From contig JAMWFC010000049.1 of assembly GCA_027475525.1 (NCBI GenBank), positions 249,297 to 313,296 on the forward strand: a stretch of 64,000 nucleotides of DNA, read 5' to 3'. Shown here piece by piece: positions 52,806-64,000 of this stretch (its first letter is position 1; every line of letters starts with the position of its first letter). Under the pieces are notes generated by a model. It was not told where the DNA came from and searched no databases. It saw only the letters and a list, made by a program, of their open reading frames with translations. The position numbers and the translations under genes are program-made. Source of the stretch: Macrolepiota albuminosa (Eukaryota > Basidiomycota > Agaricomycetes > Agaricales > Agaricaceae).

Positions 52806-55771
52806 CTACCTCCTCTGTGCCCTAGCTCTTGGCCTTTGTGCTACTGCAGGCAAAACTGGCAGCGCCCTGGGAGGCACCTGCGGCACTCTGGCATACCGCG
52901 GCAGCGCAGCAACCATCCCCGCTCCAGCAAATGCATTCACATTAACATTGAACCCGCCCCTGCCGAACCCATACGCAGCCCCGTGACCATACACCTGAGC
53001 CTGCGGCTGCACAGCTAGGGCATGCTGCATTTGTGCATGCTGCACTTGCGCATCTGCCTGGCGTACCGCGATTTCCGCCTGCGCCACTAATCCTCTAGCA
53101 CGGTACCATGCCGTATTCAGGAACGAATAATTCTCCATCTTAGGTCCCGCTTGTTCGTCATACTCCTTCTGCAATTCCGGTACCCTTCGCAGCTCCTCGA
53201 GGGACTGCAGTTCTGCATGAATGTCGTTCAAGGCAGCGAAATGGGCATGTTCCTCAGCTTGTCGTGCTGCGAGGTCCGCACGGGCACGGGCAAGTTCGGC
53301 TTGCGCGTCGCGCAGGAGTTGTGCTTGGCGGGCAGCAGGACCGTTGACAGGGGGAGGAGCAACGGGTAGATCAACTTTCAGAGCTTCATCAGTGACGTCA
53401 GGATTTTCGCGTCTGTACTCTGTTTGCGCTTTTTCGGCAGCGGCTTTGACCTGATGGGCGAGGTTGTTTTACCATGATGATTGTCATATAAAAAGCAAGT
53501 TTAAATTCATACCTCGTCGGCGTGCCGTTGCTCAACAGAGTCCCATAATACGCATTTTCCCGCATGAGGATTGTGACTCGTTCCAGCCCGCCCAGGCTCC
53601 GGCTAGTAGATGAAAACAGGAGCAATGAGTCGTGAATGGGACAACTTGTAAAAGGAACACACATTGAAGTGGTCATAGCCTCTAACGACCTGGCGGCATA
53701 TGTAACATGACAATGTCATGCAATTGGGGCAAGTCATTTTGTTGCACTACAGAGCAATGGGAGGTTGAGTTAGAGTAGTATCACTACGGCGAGTGCCACA
53801 TACCCCGGATTCCTTGATGAAGGCTGATCAAAGAAACAAAGAGAATCAATATCTCCCAAATGACGGCATCAAAAAGGTTCACGTTTCTGGCATTTGGGGC
53901 AGTTGCGCATAAGAGCTTGAGCTGTATAACGTTTGAATATTGATTGACACCGAGAAATTGAAAAGACTCACACATCGCTTCCTCGACAGCATGTCTTCCA
54001 TCCAAATGCTTATCTTGTTCCATTTCTACACCAATTCACTCCTCAGTCATCATAATCATACGATTTTGACCAACCATTACGAACCTTCACAGCGTTTCGG
54101 GAGATGATCCTGTCCCAGATGATCAATGAGATAGCGACGGTATACAGCAAACACACCAGTTTTTTACACTGCCTACAACTGACCGCCCCGCACGCATCCG
54201 TATTCTCACATCTCAGCAACTTCTCCTCCGGGTTTTCGATGACACACCCCCATTCACAAAACGGGCACTCCTCCAGCCCATCCAAGCCCGCTGCCTCGAC
54301 CTCTTTGCGCTGCTTCACGCGCTCATACAGCGCCATGAGCTTCTCCGGTAGGAATCTCCTGAGCTCCGAATAGGGTATGAGAGCCTTGCACCCAGACTGA
54401 TCCATGCACTTGATATTTGGATCGTGTGTCCCAAGGAGGGTGGAAGCGTAGCTGCGCATGCAGTTCATACAGAAGAGGTGAGTTTCAGGACATTGAATCA
54501 TTTTGTCCTGTGGGTGCGGATCAGGTTTCTGCGCATGCAGTTCATACAGAAGAGGTGAGTTTCAGGACATTGAATCATTTTGTCCTGTGGGTGCGGATCA
54601 GGTTTCCGACAAAGATTTCAATAAAACCAAAAGGAACGCACGAAACGGTATGTGGCAAAACAACAACCACATTCGATGCCGTCTTCGCATGCACCATCGT
54701 CTTCGTCGTCGTCTGCTCTTTCGATGACGGTCTCACCTCTTCGTTGCAAGTGCTCGAGCAGCCATTCACGTTCCGCCTCAAGTTCCTCGTCATGGGTCGC
54801 AGCATCTTCACCTTTAGGAAGAAAGGGGGTCGCACGCTTGACGTATGGGAGGGGAATCGTTTCGCCAGTCTCACTTGGTTCGTGAGATATTTCCTGCTCG
54901 ACAAGAAAGAGATGGGCAGGTGCATATAGGCCATTGTGTGTTGTGAGGATCTGCCACAAGTAAGGTTTAGGAATAAAGGGGAACGCGGTCTGAAGATGTT
55001 CCTGTAAGAAAAAAAAAGTAAGAATGGAAGGGCGTAGTTATGATCAATCGAGCATACTAATGCAAGATCAGTGTAATGTTCACCGCCGTTGAAGGGACGA
55101 TCTTTGTCTGAGTAGTCGATTTTTGACTTTTTCGACAGAGTAGCCTCGTCCTGTTCGGACTGTTTTCGTTTTCCTTTTGCCTTGCGATCTACCTTGGGAT
55201 ACTGGTTATTTTCAAAGAGGGCATGGAGAATATGTTCAACGACAAGAGCGGTGTTCTGGTCAGCATGATCGAGGATGTGTTTGGTGACTGCTGCGAAGAG
55301 ATAGTCAGGGTCGACGTCGGGAATGATCTCGAGGACGCGTGCGGTGACAGTAGAGTGGGGATCTGGGTCCGGGACAGGCTGTGGCTGTACAGGAGGGGTG
55401 GGAGGATCGTCGTCGTCGGGCTTGAAGGGAAACGGAGCTGGCGTCAGCGTACCGGAGGTCGGCGGCTCGTTTTCGTCGTCACTCAGCAGGAAAAGAGGGT
55501 CGGCTGGTGGGGGACTCGGACTCTTGGGGATGTTCTGGACCGAGCTGGACGAGCCAAGCTTGTGGGGTCTGCGACGCGACGACGGGCCTGCAATTGCGTT
55601 TAGCGCGGGTTTGCAGCGCCCGCGAAGTTGAACTGCAGGCTGCTCGTCGCTGTCGCTCAGTTCGATCACCGGAAAGGTTGGGTTCATTTTGGCTCGTGCG
55701 CGTGTCTGGATCTGGACTGGCTCGGGTGAGGACAAGATCTCGAACGAGCCGTCGTCTCTGTCCTTGGCCAT
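52806..55771 (-). CDS. RBR-type E3 ubiquitin ligase, RNF216-like
   Basis: The start MAKDRDDGSFEILSSPEPVQ is at 55771. An acidic Ser/Pro-rich N-terminus contains IELSDSDEQPAV, which could be a SUMO-interacting motif. The RING1-IBR-RING2 cassette follows: CGCCFATYRF with TQ-like MIQCPETHLFCMNCMRSYAS (RING1), EECPFCEWGCVI and CRQCKKL (IBR), and NCPKCQKRFVKEYGCNKMTC followed by PNCMTLSCYICRQVV (RING2). The catalytic Cys is probably the one in CNKMTC. The sequence continues GYDHF...CVLWD, the combination typical of RNF216/TRIAD3. The tail is a long Ala/Glu/Arg coiled coil, then low complexity, stopping at 52806. The duplication at 54452 lies across an intron and the exon of RING1. Confidence 0.85.
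54452..54605. repeat. 77-bp exact tandem duplication
   Basis: Copies 54452-54528 and 54529-54605 over an intron acceptor and the RING1 exon of the RBR ligase. Confidence 0.95.
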
Positions 55772-55934
55772 CCCTCAATATAAATCGAGTCAGTTGTAGG
55801 CGCTCAAAACACATTAAATCACTTCCACGTGACTTTAATTCGTCGCGTGAGATACGCGTGATGCGTGACGCAAAGCATATAGTTACAGCATTTGATATAA
55901 CAATGTAATGACTACGGTGCTTTTGCTCATACAT

Positions 55935-58120
55935 TCATATTCCACCATCGTATGGCCGCAGCCTGGCTGTCTGGTAGTGTTCCAGGTACTCCACAACACC
56001 GCCAAGGCCTAGGTTGCGTGCAAGTTCGATAGGCGTGCTCCTACTAGCATCTGTGCATGTTCTGTCCCATCCGCGATCCAGAAAAACTTCAATCATCGCC
56101 AAATGTCTCTCCAGATGAGTAAATGGTGATTGCACTGCAACATGAAGTGCGTTCGGAGACGGACTGGCGCCGTGATCCAACAGGTACGCCACCACATCGG
56201 GGTTACTGGATTCAACTGCAAGGTCTAATGTTGTACATGTCCGCAACCGTGATCCAACAGGTACGCCACCACATCGGGGTTACTGGATTCAACTGCAAGG
56301 TCTAATGTTGTACATGTCCGCAAGAAAGGGGATGAATTGCCTGCATGGATATTAGACCTGGCTCTCGTTCAACAAGAGCGATAGTCGCTTTCAGATTGCC
56401 AGAACGTGCCGCGACATGCAGAGCCGTCCAGCCGTGGACATTGCGATGATCAAGATCCACTCCTCGATCCAGTAGATAGCGAACATCTTGTTCATCCCCT
56501 TCTGTTACACAATGTGACAGAGCCTGATGGCCACGTCCAGGACGAAGCAGGTTGGGATGACCCCAATCGAGGAGACGCCTGGATAGAGCATGATGCCCCT
56601 TACTGACCGCCATTTTGTAAGCATTCACCAATGCATCTTCAATCCGTTTTCGCCAATCCCTAGAATCAGTGATAGGTCCATCCAACAAAGATTGGGAACG
56701 AGAGATGTTTATGATATTTCCAATCAGTCTGCCGCATGTGGTCCGCTCAGGATCATCCTCCGCATTAGATGATAGAATATCTAACGACTGGGACAACGAG
56801 TACTCGATCGCCGTTAGAAAAAGATTCCGATGCTCTGAACATAAGACCATATAAGAACTTTGCCGCAACGTTTCGTCCGAGTTCCATTCATCCAGCAAAG
56901 CACAAACACCTTCAATAACAACTTTCTTGACCGATCTGTTGGATGAGTGGTTGAATACCCACTCTAAGGGGTCACAAGCATGAATAGCTGCCGCAGTATC
57001 CCAGGGAAATCGTGAAGTAGGAAACACTTGACGGTGTTCTTCGACTTTTAATGACTTCTTTACCATCTTTGGCCACATCACATATCTTCGCTTTCTCGTA
57101 ATTTTATACCAGAGATACAAGAAAGCGTAGTGTGTTGCGCGAAAGACAAACACTAGAGGCTTAGCCAAAGCGAACAGGAAGGGGATACGATAAGGGCAAG
57201 CAACGTCAAAAGCCGGGAGTAGGGAGGTCCCAAAATAGAAGACGAATGTAAGAGCAGTGATGATGACGACGATCGCGCTAAGTCGAGACGACAATTGCGA
57301 GACATAAAGAGCGAGCCCAACGAAGAAAACGGCGACTGAGCTATGGAGGATTAAAGGCAGGCTTTCAATGACGTCGCCGAGTCTCCACTTTACGAGACCC
57401 TGAAAACGGAAATGGCGAATTAAAGCACGCGTCCTTGCACCGCCTGGAACAATTGCAGTATATGCCTGTTCACTTGTGTCAGATGGCCTCGAAACTTGTG
57501 GTGCGAAACAATGTACGAACTTGAATCCATTGCTTAGCCAAGACAGTCAGAAGGGCTGTTGACAATGACAAGGCAAGACTGGTAAAAAATAGCCCGTTGA
57601 CCCAGACATCAATTGTTGTGTAAGTTTGACTATTGATGGTTGCCACGGGAACGGCACTTATGCTGCTGAGATTGCCGGCTGCCCTCAACAGATGGTTGGT
57701 CTCGACGAGAAGCGATACCATAAACTGGGAGTTATCCGGTTGAAGTGCCTGAGACGTTTGAGCTACAAATGTTGTGACTACTCCAGAGAAAAGGGAGGCC
57801 TGGGTTGGAGCTCAAGCGAAAGAGCTAGTGCATATCTCTAGCAATAACTCACAAAAACCAAGAGACCATCGATGATATTTCGAAAGCCCTGGATCATGTC
57901 GTCATCATAGTTTTCCGCTTCATCTAGATAGACATTCCAGACGCGAGCATTCTCCTCTGCTTCGTCTCCTGGCTTATCCGGGTGATATATCTTTGTGTAA
58001 TCATAATTACGACCACCTGGGAACCATTATCAGTATCTATCCTCACAGCATAGCATGTCATGTACCAAAACTAGCATTGCTGAAGGTCGTAGAGCCGTGC
58101 GTATGTAAGAGGCCTGCCAT
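55935..58120 (-). CDS. DUF6535 membrane protein with C-terminal ankyrin repeats
   Basis: Exon 1 (58120-58066, MAGLLHTHGSTTFSNASF) joins exon 2 at 58016, which reads GRNYDYTKIYHPDKPGDEAE, then ARVWNVYLDEAENYDDDMIQ. This WxVYxDEAxxYD signature, followed by paired membrane helices (FVSY/FSGVVTTFVAQTSQAL, WVNGLFFTSLALSLSTALLT, AVFFVGLALYVS, AIVVIITALTFVFYFGTSL), defines DUF6535, an expanded mushroom family of unknown function. The C-terminal part has ankyrin repeats (HGWTALHVAARSGNLKATIA, LDLAVESSNPDVVAYLLDHG) and stops at 55935. The duplication at 56170 and one missing base near 56348 disturb the repeats. The function is unknown. Confidence 0.75.
56170..56323. repeat. 77-bp exact tandem duplication
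   Basis: Copies 56170-56246 and 56247-56323 in the ankyrin repeats. A base is missing about 25 nt to the right. Confidence 0.95.
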
Positions 58121-58449
58121 TGTGAAGGAAACAAGGAGTGATGTGGGTACACAGCCAATTCACAGCCAGAGCAATCACGAATAAGAATAGATGATGAGCA
58201 CAGCCAAATGACATCATAACAAGAAACCACAGTATTCCCACAGAGATGGAACAAGGACGAATCTGGCAACGAATAGTTCGCAGAGCACCTGTATCAGGTA
58301 AGGGAATAGTGTTGTGGGATCAACATCGAGTCTCCCGGCGGGCCAGCCTAGATGAGATTCAGCAAATATTTCAGTGCTACGCAATTACACTAGTCCATAT
58401 AATCCTGACACTTATTTTCCATTTGCATGGGCGAGAAGAAATGGGGGAC

Positions 58450-58498
58450 ACGCGTACGCGTTACGCGTCTTTGCGCGTGGCAAATTGAAACGACGCGT
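58450..58498. promoter_or_regulatory. Cluster of four ACGCGT boxes (MBF-type sites)
   Basis: ACGCGT occurs at 58450, 58456, 58463 and 58493, with a further GCGCGT at 58473. A CACGTG lies at 58510. The cluster sits in the 413-bp space between the divergent ankyrin gene (start 58120) and FIG4 (start 58534), only about 40-80 bp from the FIG4 start. In yeasts ACGCGT binds MBF (Mbp1-Swi6) at G1/S. The regulation here is inferred. Confidence 0.6.
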
Positions 58499-58533
58499 AT
58501 GATTATAATCACGTGCCATGGTCTTCTCTCCCA

Positions 58534-61500
58534 ATGGATAACCCAGCTGCAGACAAAACCTCGCAGCCTGGGCCTCCCCTCTTTCGTTCATACTCCACCT
58601 TCACGAAGTTCATTCTTTACGAGACCCGTCGAAATCTCTACATTATTGGCTCCAACGCTGCAGACTCCGGCCACCATATCATCAGAATTAACAGAACGAC
58701 ACAGGATGAACTTGATATCATTGAAGATGTCGTAGAGTATACGGGCAAGGAAATGAGTGTCGTGCTGAAGATGCTTGATGATGGGAACCGTGCGTCAGGT
58801 GGGCTGGGGAAAGCTAGGGTCGTTTTTGGACTCGCAGGTACGAGGCAGGCCCGAAGACTTGTTAACGCCACGCATGCATGAACCTATACATCCTCAGGTT
58901 TCATCCGATTCACCGCTGGTTGGTATATGGTTGTCATTACCAAACGATCCGTCGTTGCACTTTTGGGCGGTCATTACCTCTATCACTGCGAAAACACCGA
59001 CATCATACCGGTGTGTTTCAACCACAAAGTCGACAAACCAGCCGAGGAACAACGTCTCATGAACATATTTAAGCAAGTCGACATGTCAAAGAACTTCTAT
59101 TTCAGGTTCGTGTCTTTGGCCACACATACTCTCAAGCTCACGAGTACCAAGCTATACCTATGACCTCACTTCTACGTTACAACACCAGCTTACTGGGTCA
59201 AGCCGTCTCAACAATAGCATATGGCTATTTAATGATAGATATGCCTGGAACTACCATCTCCTTGCCTCTACTTTCTCAGATCAGAATCGTCCATGCCTCA
59301 GTCCACCTTGGCTTCTACCACTAGTTCATGGACATGTCGACCAAGCCAGTATGTTTTCTTATCTCCCCTTTGCCCAGTTATCACCAACACATCGTGCCTC
59401 AGAATTGACAGTATTGGGCCGTGTTGTCTTCGTAACTTTGATTGCTCGACGTTCCCGCCATTTTGCAGGTGCCCGATATCTCAAACGTGGCGTCAATGCT
59501 GAGGTTAGCCTCTCGTACCGGATTCAGTTGCAGTCCTGACATCTTCGTCTGTAGGGGAACGTAGCAAATGAAGTTGAAACGGAACAAATCGTTGCGGAAG
59601 CACTAACAACGCCCTTCTACTATCCCGCAACGCGCGACCAATCAGGCAAACATACAGACCGCCGTCCTAGTCCAAATTATACCAGTTACGTCCAAGTAGG
59701 TTATCCCCTTTTCCCTCAATCCCAATACGATTGTCTGTTCCTCAATCAATAACTCCCAGTACCGTGGTAGCATCCCCATCTATTGGGCTCAGGAAACAAC
59801 CAGCATGAGTCCAAAGCCGCCCATCGAGAGTATGGCTTTTCCTTCGCCCTATACCTTGTCCCCTAACCCCCAACAGTCACCGTAATTGATCCATTCTACT
59901 CTGCGGCCTCACGGCATTTCGATGACCTTTTCAAACGCTATGGTGCACCCATTACTATTCTCAACCTCATTAAGCGGCGAGAGCCTGTCCCCCGCGAGTC
60001 TAAACTTCTTGACGAGTACACTCAGTGTGTCAGGTACCTCAATCAGTTCCTCCCTGCTGATAAGAAGATGGTGTATCGAGCTTGGGACATGTCGCGTGCA
60101 TATAAGGAGTGAGTCGGACCAACTCTTTCACATGTAACACTTAGCAATTATGCTACGTAGGAAAACTCAAGACGTGATCAGTTACCTTGAAGACATCGCT
60201 GAAGAGTCGATTCAAATGACGGGATTCTTCCATTCCGGCTCTGAGCCATACTCCCATTTTTTCCAGGCGGAATTTGAAGACGAGTAAGTCCCTGATATTC
60301 TTCAGGGCTCCTTTTGCTCAGTTTCAATGTATCAGGCAAGCCGAATGGAGACGAAACATCCTCTTACAGAATGGAATTTGCCGTACAAATTGCGTGGACT
60401 GTCTAGATCGCACAAACGCAGCACAGTTTGTCTTCGGCAAGCGCGCTTTGGGTCATCAATTGTACGCCCTCGGCATTGTTTCCACGCCCAATCTTGCCTT
60501 CGACTCTGATGCAGTGAATATGTTAACTGAAATGTACCACGATCATGGTGACAGTAAGTCTTCCTTACTTTGTGCCGGATTTAGTATGACATGAATCTTG
60601 ATATGCAATAGCAATCGCATTGCAATACACTGGCAGCGCGCTAGTTAACCGTGTCGAAACGTATCGTCGCATGCCACATTGGAACAGTCACTCTCGGGAT
60701 ATAATCGAAAATATACGGCGTTTTTACACTAACTCTCTGCTTGGTTCGGTCATTTCATCTCCTTATGCACTGAATAACAATAACTTGGCTCGCAGACGCC
60801 GATAAACAAACCGCAATCAACCTCTTCCTTGGCGTTGTTGGCGAACGCACAATCACACACCCACCTGTGCGCGGCGGGTATAGGAAGTGGTTCAACGAAG
60901 AGCACCTAAAGCCTGCATATGTCCTGAACGAGTGTGATATGGCGCTGAAGGATTTCGTCAAGTGGAGAGGAGACTTTTGGGTGGAGTATTATCGTCCGCT
61001 GTTGTTCACATCTCTAGGCAAGCATTTTGCGTATTCAATGAATAGTACGCTGAAACTTCCTGGGTACGCCATCTTTGTCGATTTTCCTGCGCTTGAATAA
61101 CATATCCTTGGCGATTAAGGAAGACTGCCAAGGACATGAACCATAGCCCATTCGAGCCACACGGACGGAGAAATAGGTCGCAGCATCCAAAGTAGGCATG
61201 CCCTCCCCCATTCCACGCTAGTTTCAGTAACACTTCTTTACAGCGTCGTACAAGGTATGCGACAGTGGATATCCTCAAGTCCAAGCGCCCAGACCAAAGA
61301 ATTATCTGGAGATCTCGCCTCACGTCCAGACCAGAAATACAACATTACAGGTGCACCTGAGCTCGATAAGTACTCCACCGAGGGCATGGCGACACGTTTG
61401 CTCGACCCTACTGTCTCTGAGACAGAGGTGGCAGAGTATCAGGGGTATATCGATCAATGCCAGGAGCTACTGGATGCACCGAGCACCATGGGCGAACGCA

Positions 61501-61700
61501 AGAACATTGAAATTTATTCAAATGCGGTGCGTACGGCTGCAGGGGAGGAGATGGCTGATTGGCCATGGCCGGAGGACCCACTTCCCAAGTATGTTGCGTA
61601 CGTGGAACGTGGGCAGAAGTGTTACCTTGATGGAAAGCCTGGAGAGGGATGTCCGGTACAGTTCAACTATGAGAAATGGTTGAATGGACTTCCTGGATAG
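58534..61700 (+). CDS. FIG4: SAC-domain polyphosphoinositide phosphatase FIG4
   Basis: Phosphatidylinositol 3,5-bisphosphate 5-phosphatase that works with VAC14 and FAB1 on vacuole and endosome membranes. The start [20 protein letters not shown] is at 58534. The N-terminal FIG4 region has [20 protein letters not shown], then the Sac domain with [19 protein letters not shown] [20 protein letters not shown], and the catalytic P-loop [13 protein letters not shown] near 60400. [15 protein letters not shown] and NLFLGVV follow. The C-terminal region includes [20 protein letters not shown] and ends [10 protein letters not shown], stop 61698-61700. A long chain of small exons joins cleanly wherever I checked. 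No 77-bp duplication is present. Confidence 0.88.
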
Positions 61701-61991
61701 AGAATTTTTTATTTTAGTGTTCAGCTTGGGTTAACGGGAGGTGTACATTCAGTGTGATATATACCAACACGAGCGTTGAAGAGCTATTCGTCCGTGCTTG
61801 AGTATCTTATTTTCTAGCGTGCGCCAGAATTATCGATCATTCAAGGCAAGTTTCTCATGTCAGAGAAACAAAATCCGATATGCAAAAAATAAATACAGAT
61901 GCAAACGAGTCGTTATACACCATGAACCTCTAATTTTTCCATCTTTTGCAGATACATCAGAGATTTCGCGAACCTGAACAAAAGTGGTTGC

Positions 61992-63846
61992 TTACATCTT
62001 TACCGTACGGTCACGTCCACCGCTGACTACTTTGTCAGCAACAAAATCAACACAATATACCTCGTCCGTATGCCCTGGAAGATCTGTCTTGATCTTGTAG
62101 GTCTTCAAATCCCAGATCTATCACCACCGGCATCAGTGACGACCCGCGTTCCAGAACACAATATTTACATACCTTGAGTGTACTGTCTTTACTGGCACTA
62201 ACCAGCATTCTCGAGTCCGCACTCCACGCAAGGCGATACACCGCCCCAACATGGCCCCTCAATGTCGCAACAAACTTGCCTGTACGACCCTCCCACACGC
62301 GTATACTGCTGTCCCAACCAGCTGACGCTGCCCAACGTCCATCTGGCGAGAAAGCCACATGAGAAACTTGTCTCTGATGTCCCGTCAATCGCGCAACGGG
62401 CTTTTGCGATCCGGAGGAGCCGAAAGGTGACCAAAGGAAAAGTGTGTGGTCATCCGATCCTGAAATTAGGATCTCTGGTGTTGTTGCAAGAAGTTTGTCA
62501 TAACGCGCTTTGGAGAGCTCCTGGGCTACACAGTGGATAAATCGTGAGGTGATGTCAGAGGAGAAGAAGCGCACCGTGTTCGTCTGAAGTAGGCTTTTTG
62601 CCTGTGTGATCGAACGGGCCTGTTCGTAGGACAAAGTCGGTATTGAGGGCCAAGGTTGTGACCCAATGCGCATGATCCTTCAGTGTGCGCATAGCTCGCC
62701 CCTGTAATGGATTGGATTTATGAATATAACGAGTTCGAAGGACAAGGGCTACTCACGGTTTCCGCGTCCCATATCCGCACAGTACGATCACTGCTTGCCG
62801 TATACAGCACGCCTTTTGGTCCTCCAGCACCACCCCATTTTACAACGTTGACACTAGCAGAATGTCCACCAAGTGTGAACTCCGTTCTCCGCGTCAATGT
62901 CGACCATACACGAACGGTACCATCCTTTGACGACGATGCAAGGCGGGGAGATGAAGGATTTCTGCAGTACTTTTAGCGAGCTGTAGAGGGCATGTGAAAA
63001 ATCAGCACACATATGTATTGGTTCCCAGGAGAGCGACGTAATCCATTTTGAATGGCCCTTCATAGCTTCCCCTATGGGTTTTCCAGTTTTTGGATCCCAG
63101 AGTCGTACGTGCCCATCATGGCCACCAGTCGCGAGCTTCCGCTCCATTGCTTCCCATTCAACACAGAGCACCCACCCTACGTGTCCTGAGAGGACATGTG
63201 AGGGTGTTTCTGTGTTGAGATCCCATAATCGCGCGTGAGTGTCCCCTGAACCCGTAGCGAGTAAGTTACCCGTCGGGGAGAATGAAGCACAAAGGATGGG
63301 TGATGAATGACCTGTGAAAGTCTGATAAGATCATTCTCCGAGAATTCCAACAAGCTGGCTGGCGCACCAGATAACGTTGAAGAACACCGCGTCGCAGGCC
63401 GCACACGGAAAACGCTCTGCGGTGAACAATGGACAATAAACACGTCTTCTGGACTGAACGTATCAGAGGAATGGTTCAAAACATCGGCTTCTAGCGATTT
63501 TTGAATGACAATTCGCGTTGGGGCACCTGGTTTCGTGTCTGGACCTTCGGGGAGGGCGACATAGAATTGGAATGGAACAGGATCTTCGTCCTTGAAGTCT
63601 AATGTCAACTCCGAGTTAAAAACATCTAAGAAGGCTTACTTGGGTGGACAATCTATTCAAAAGAACCTCTAATCCTTCTCTGGAAGTGTTTGCAGGGAGA
63701 TTGACCGCAGGTGCAAGAGATCGGCCATCGTCTTCGGACACGAACTGAACCACGATGTTCTGGGATGGTTTTGGAGCTTCGGGCTCTGGTTCTGGCACGC
63801 CTTGGTATATCTTTTGCCGTTTTGGCGGCGGTAATCTTGTCGCCAT
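61992..63846 (-). CDS. Ribosome assembly WD40 protein NLE1/RSA4
   Basis: Notchless-type factor of the 60S pre-ribosome, released by the Rea1/MDN1 AAA ATPase. The start MATRLPPPKRQKIYQGVPEP is at 63846. The NLE domain follows (NIVVQFVSEDDGRSLAPAVN, then the FQFYVAL and PEDVFIVHCSPQSVFRVRP segments). WD repeats come next, with many recognisable GH...WD units, e.g. SGHSSPILCASFSPTGNLLA, GDTHARLWDLNTETP, GGHDGHVRLWDPKTGK and GSDDHTLFLWSPFGS. An AGWDSSIRVWEGRTGKFVAT repeat follows, then SGGRDRTVKM-stop at 61992. The order and number match NLE1. The gene is convergent with FIG4 (about 290 bp apart). Confidence 0.9.
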
Positions 63847-64000
63847 TGTTAGATGAGAAAGTAAATAAAAAGCAAAAGATATCAAAAAAGTTGCCGCACG
63901 TGGTTGAGAACGGCCCGGACTCGATACTGTTGAAATGATACAATGATAATTTCCAAAAGATTGGTAGCTTTCACTGGGCTGTTTCGAATAGAATAACGTT

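Overview
This 64-kb window is nuclear DNA of a basidiomycete, almost certainly an Agaricomycete. Genes are dense and on both strands, nearly every gene is split by introns of about 46-60 nt, and families typical of mushrooms are present: a DUF6535-ankyrin membrane protein, an Agaricomycete-type TKL kinase, a GMC oxidoreductase and an LTR element with a basidiomycete-style gag. The organism cannot be named from the sequence alone.

Layout, left to right: IMP dehydrogenase (-), QCR8 (-), DAM1 (+); a gag-only LTR retroelement with a target-site duplication; the RNA polymerase II degradation factor DEF1 (-) divergent from a two-kinase locus (+) in which a BCK1-like MAPKKK domain runs in frame into a TKL kinase; a GMC oxidoreductase (-); lysyl-tRNA synthetase (-); eIF5A (-) divergent from a two-LIM protein (+); a PIH1-domain protein (-) divergent from DAHP synthase (+); APC1 (-); an Nrp1-like RRM/RanBP2-finger protein (-); a gene-poor 2.5-kb stretch; two Upf1-superfamily helicases in tandem (-), the first with a mitochondrial-looking N-terminus and the second MOV10/SDE3-like; a small unknown gene (-); an aldo-keto reductase (+); TAH18 diflavin reductase (+); an RNF216-like RBR ubiquitin ligase (-); the DUF6535-ankyrin protein (-) divergent from FIG4 phosphatase (+); and the ribosome assembly factor NLE1/RSA4 (-). 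Most are unlinked housekeeping functions (GTP synthesis, respiration, mitosis, translation, aromatic amino acids, Fe-S assembly, ribosome assembly). I see no biosynthetic cluster, defence island or CRISPR.

The dominant anomaly is technical but decisive for annotation. The window holds 32 perfect tandem duplications, each exactly 77 bp, scattered through exons, introns and intergenic DNA. A constant 77 bp is a classical final k-mer size of short-read assemblers, so these look like contig ends joined without merging their overlap. In 19 of 20 junctions that I could test against a conserved reading frame, a base is also missing at the right-hand edge of the second copy or within about 90 nt of it. 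Gene models below are given as if each duplication were collapsed; raw reading frames break at these points.

Real biology worth attention: the likely BCK1/TKL kinase fusion; an apparent excess of GC-AG introns (six among about 40 inspected); microexons down to 4 nt (DAHP synthase), 8 nt and 12 nt (LIM protein) and 11 nt (QCR8); 35- and 37-nt introns in DEF1; a pol-less gag element whose stop codon lies in its own LTR; and four ACGCGT boxes in 49 bp upstream of FIG4.
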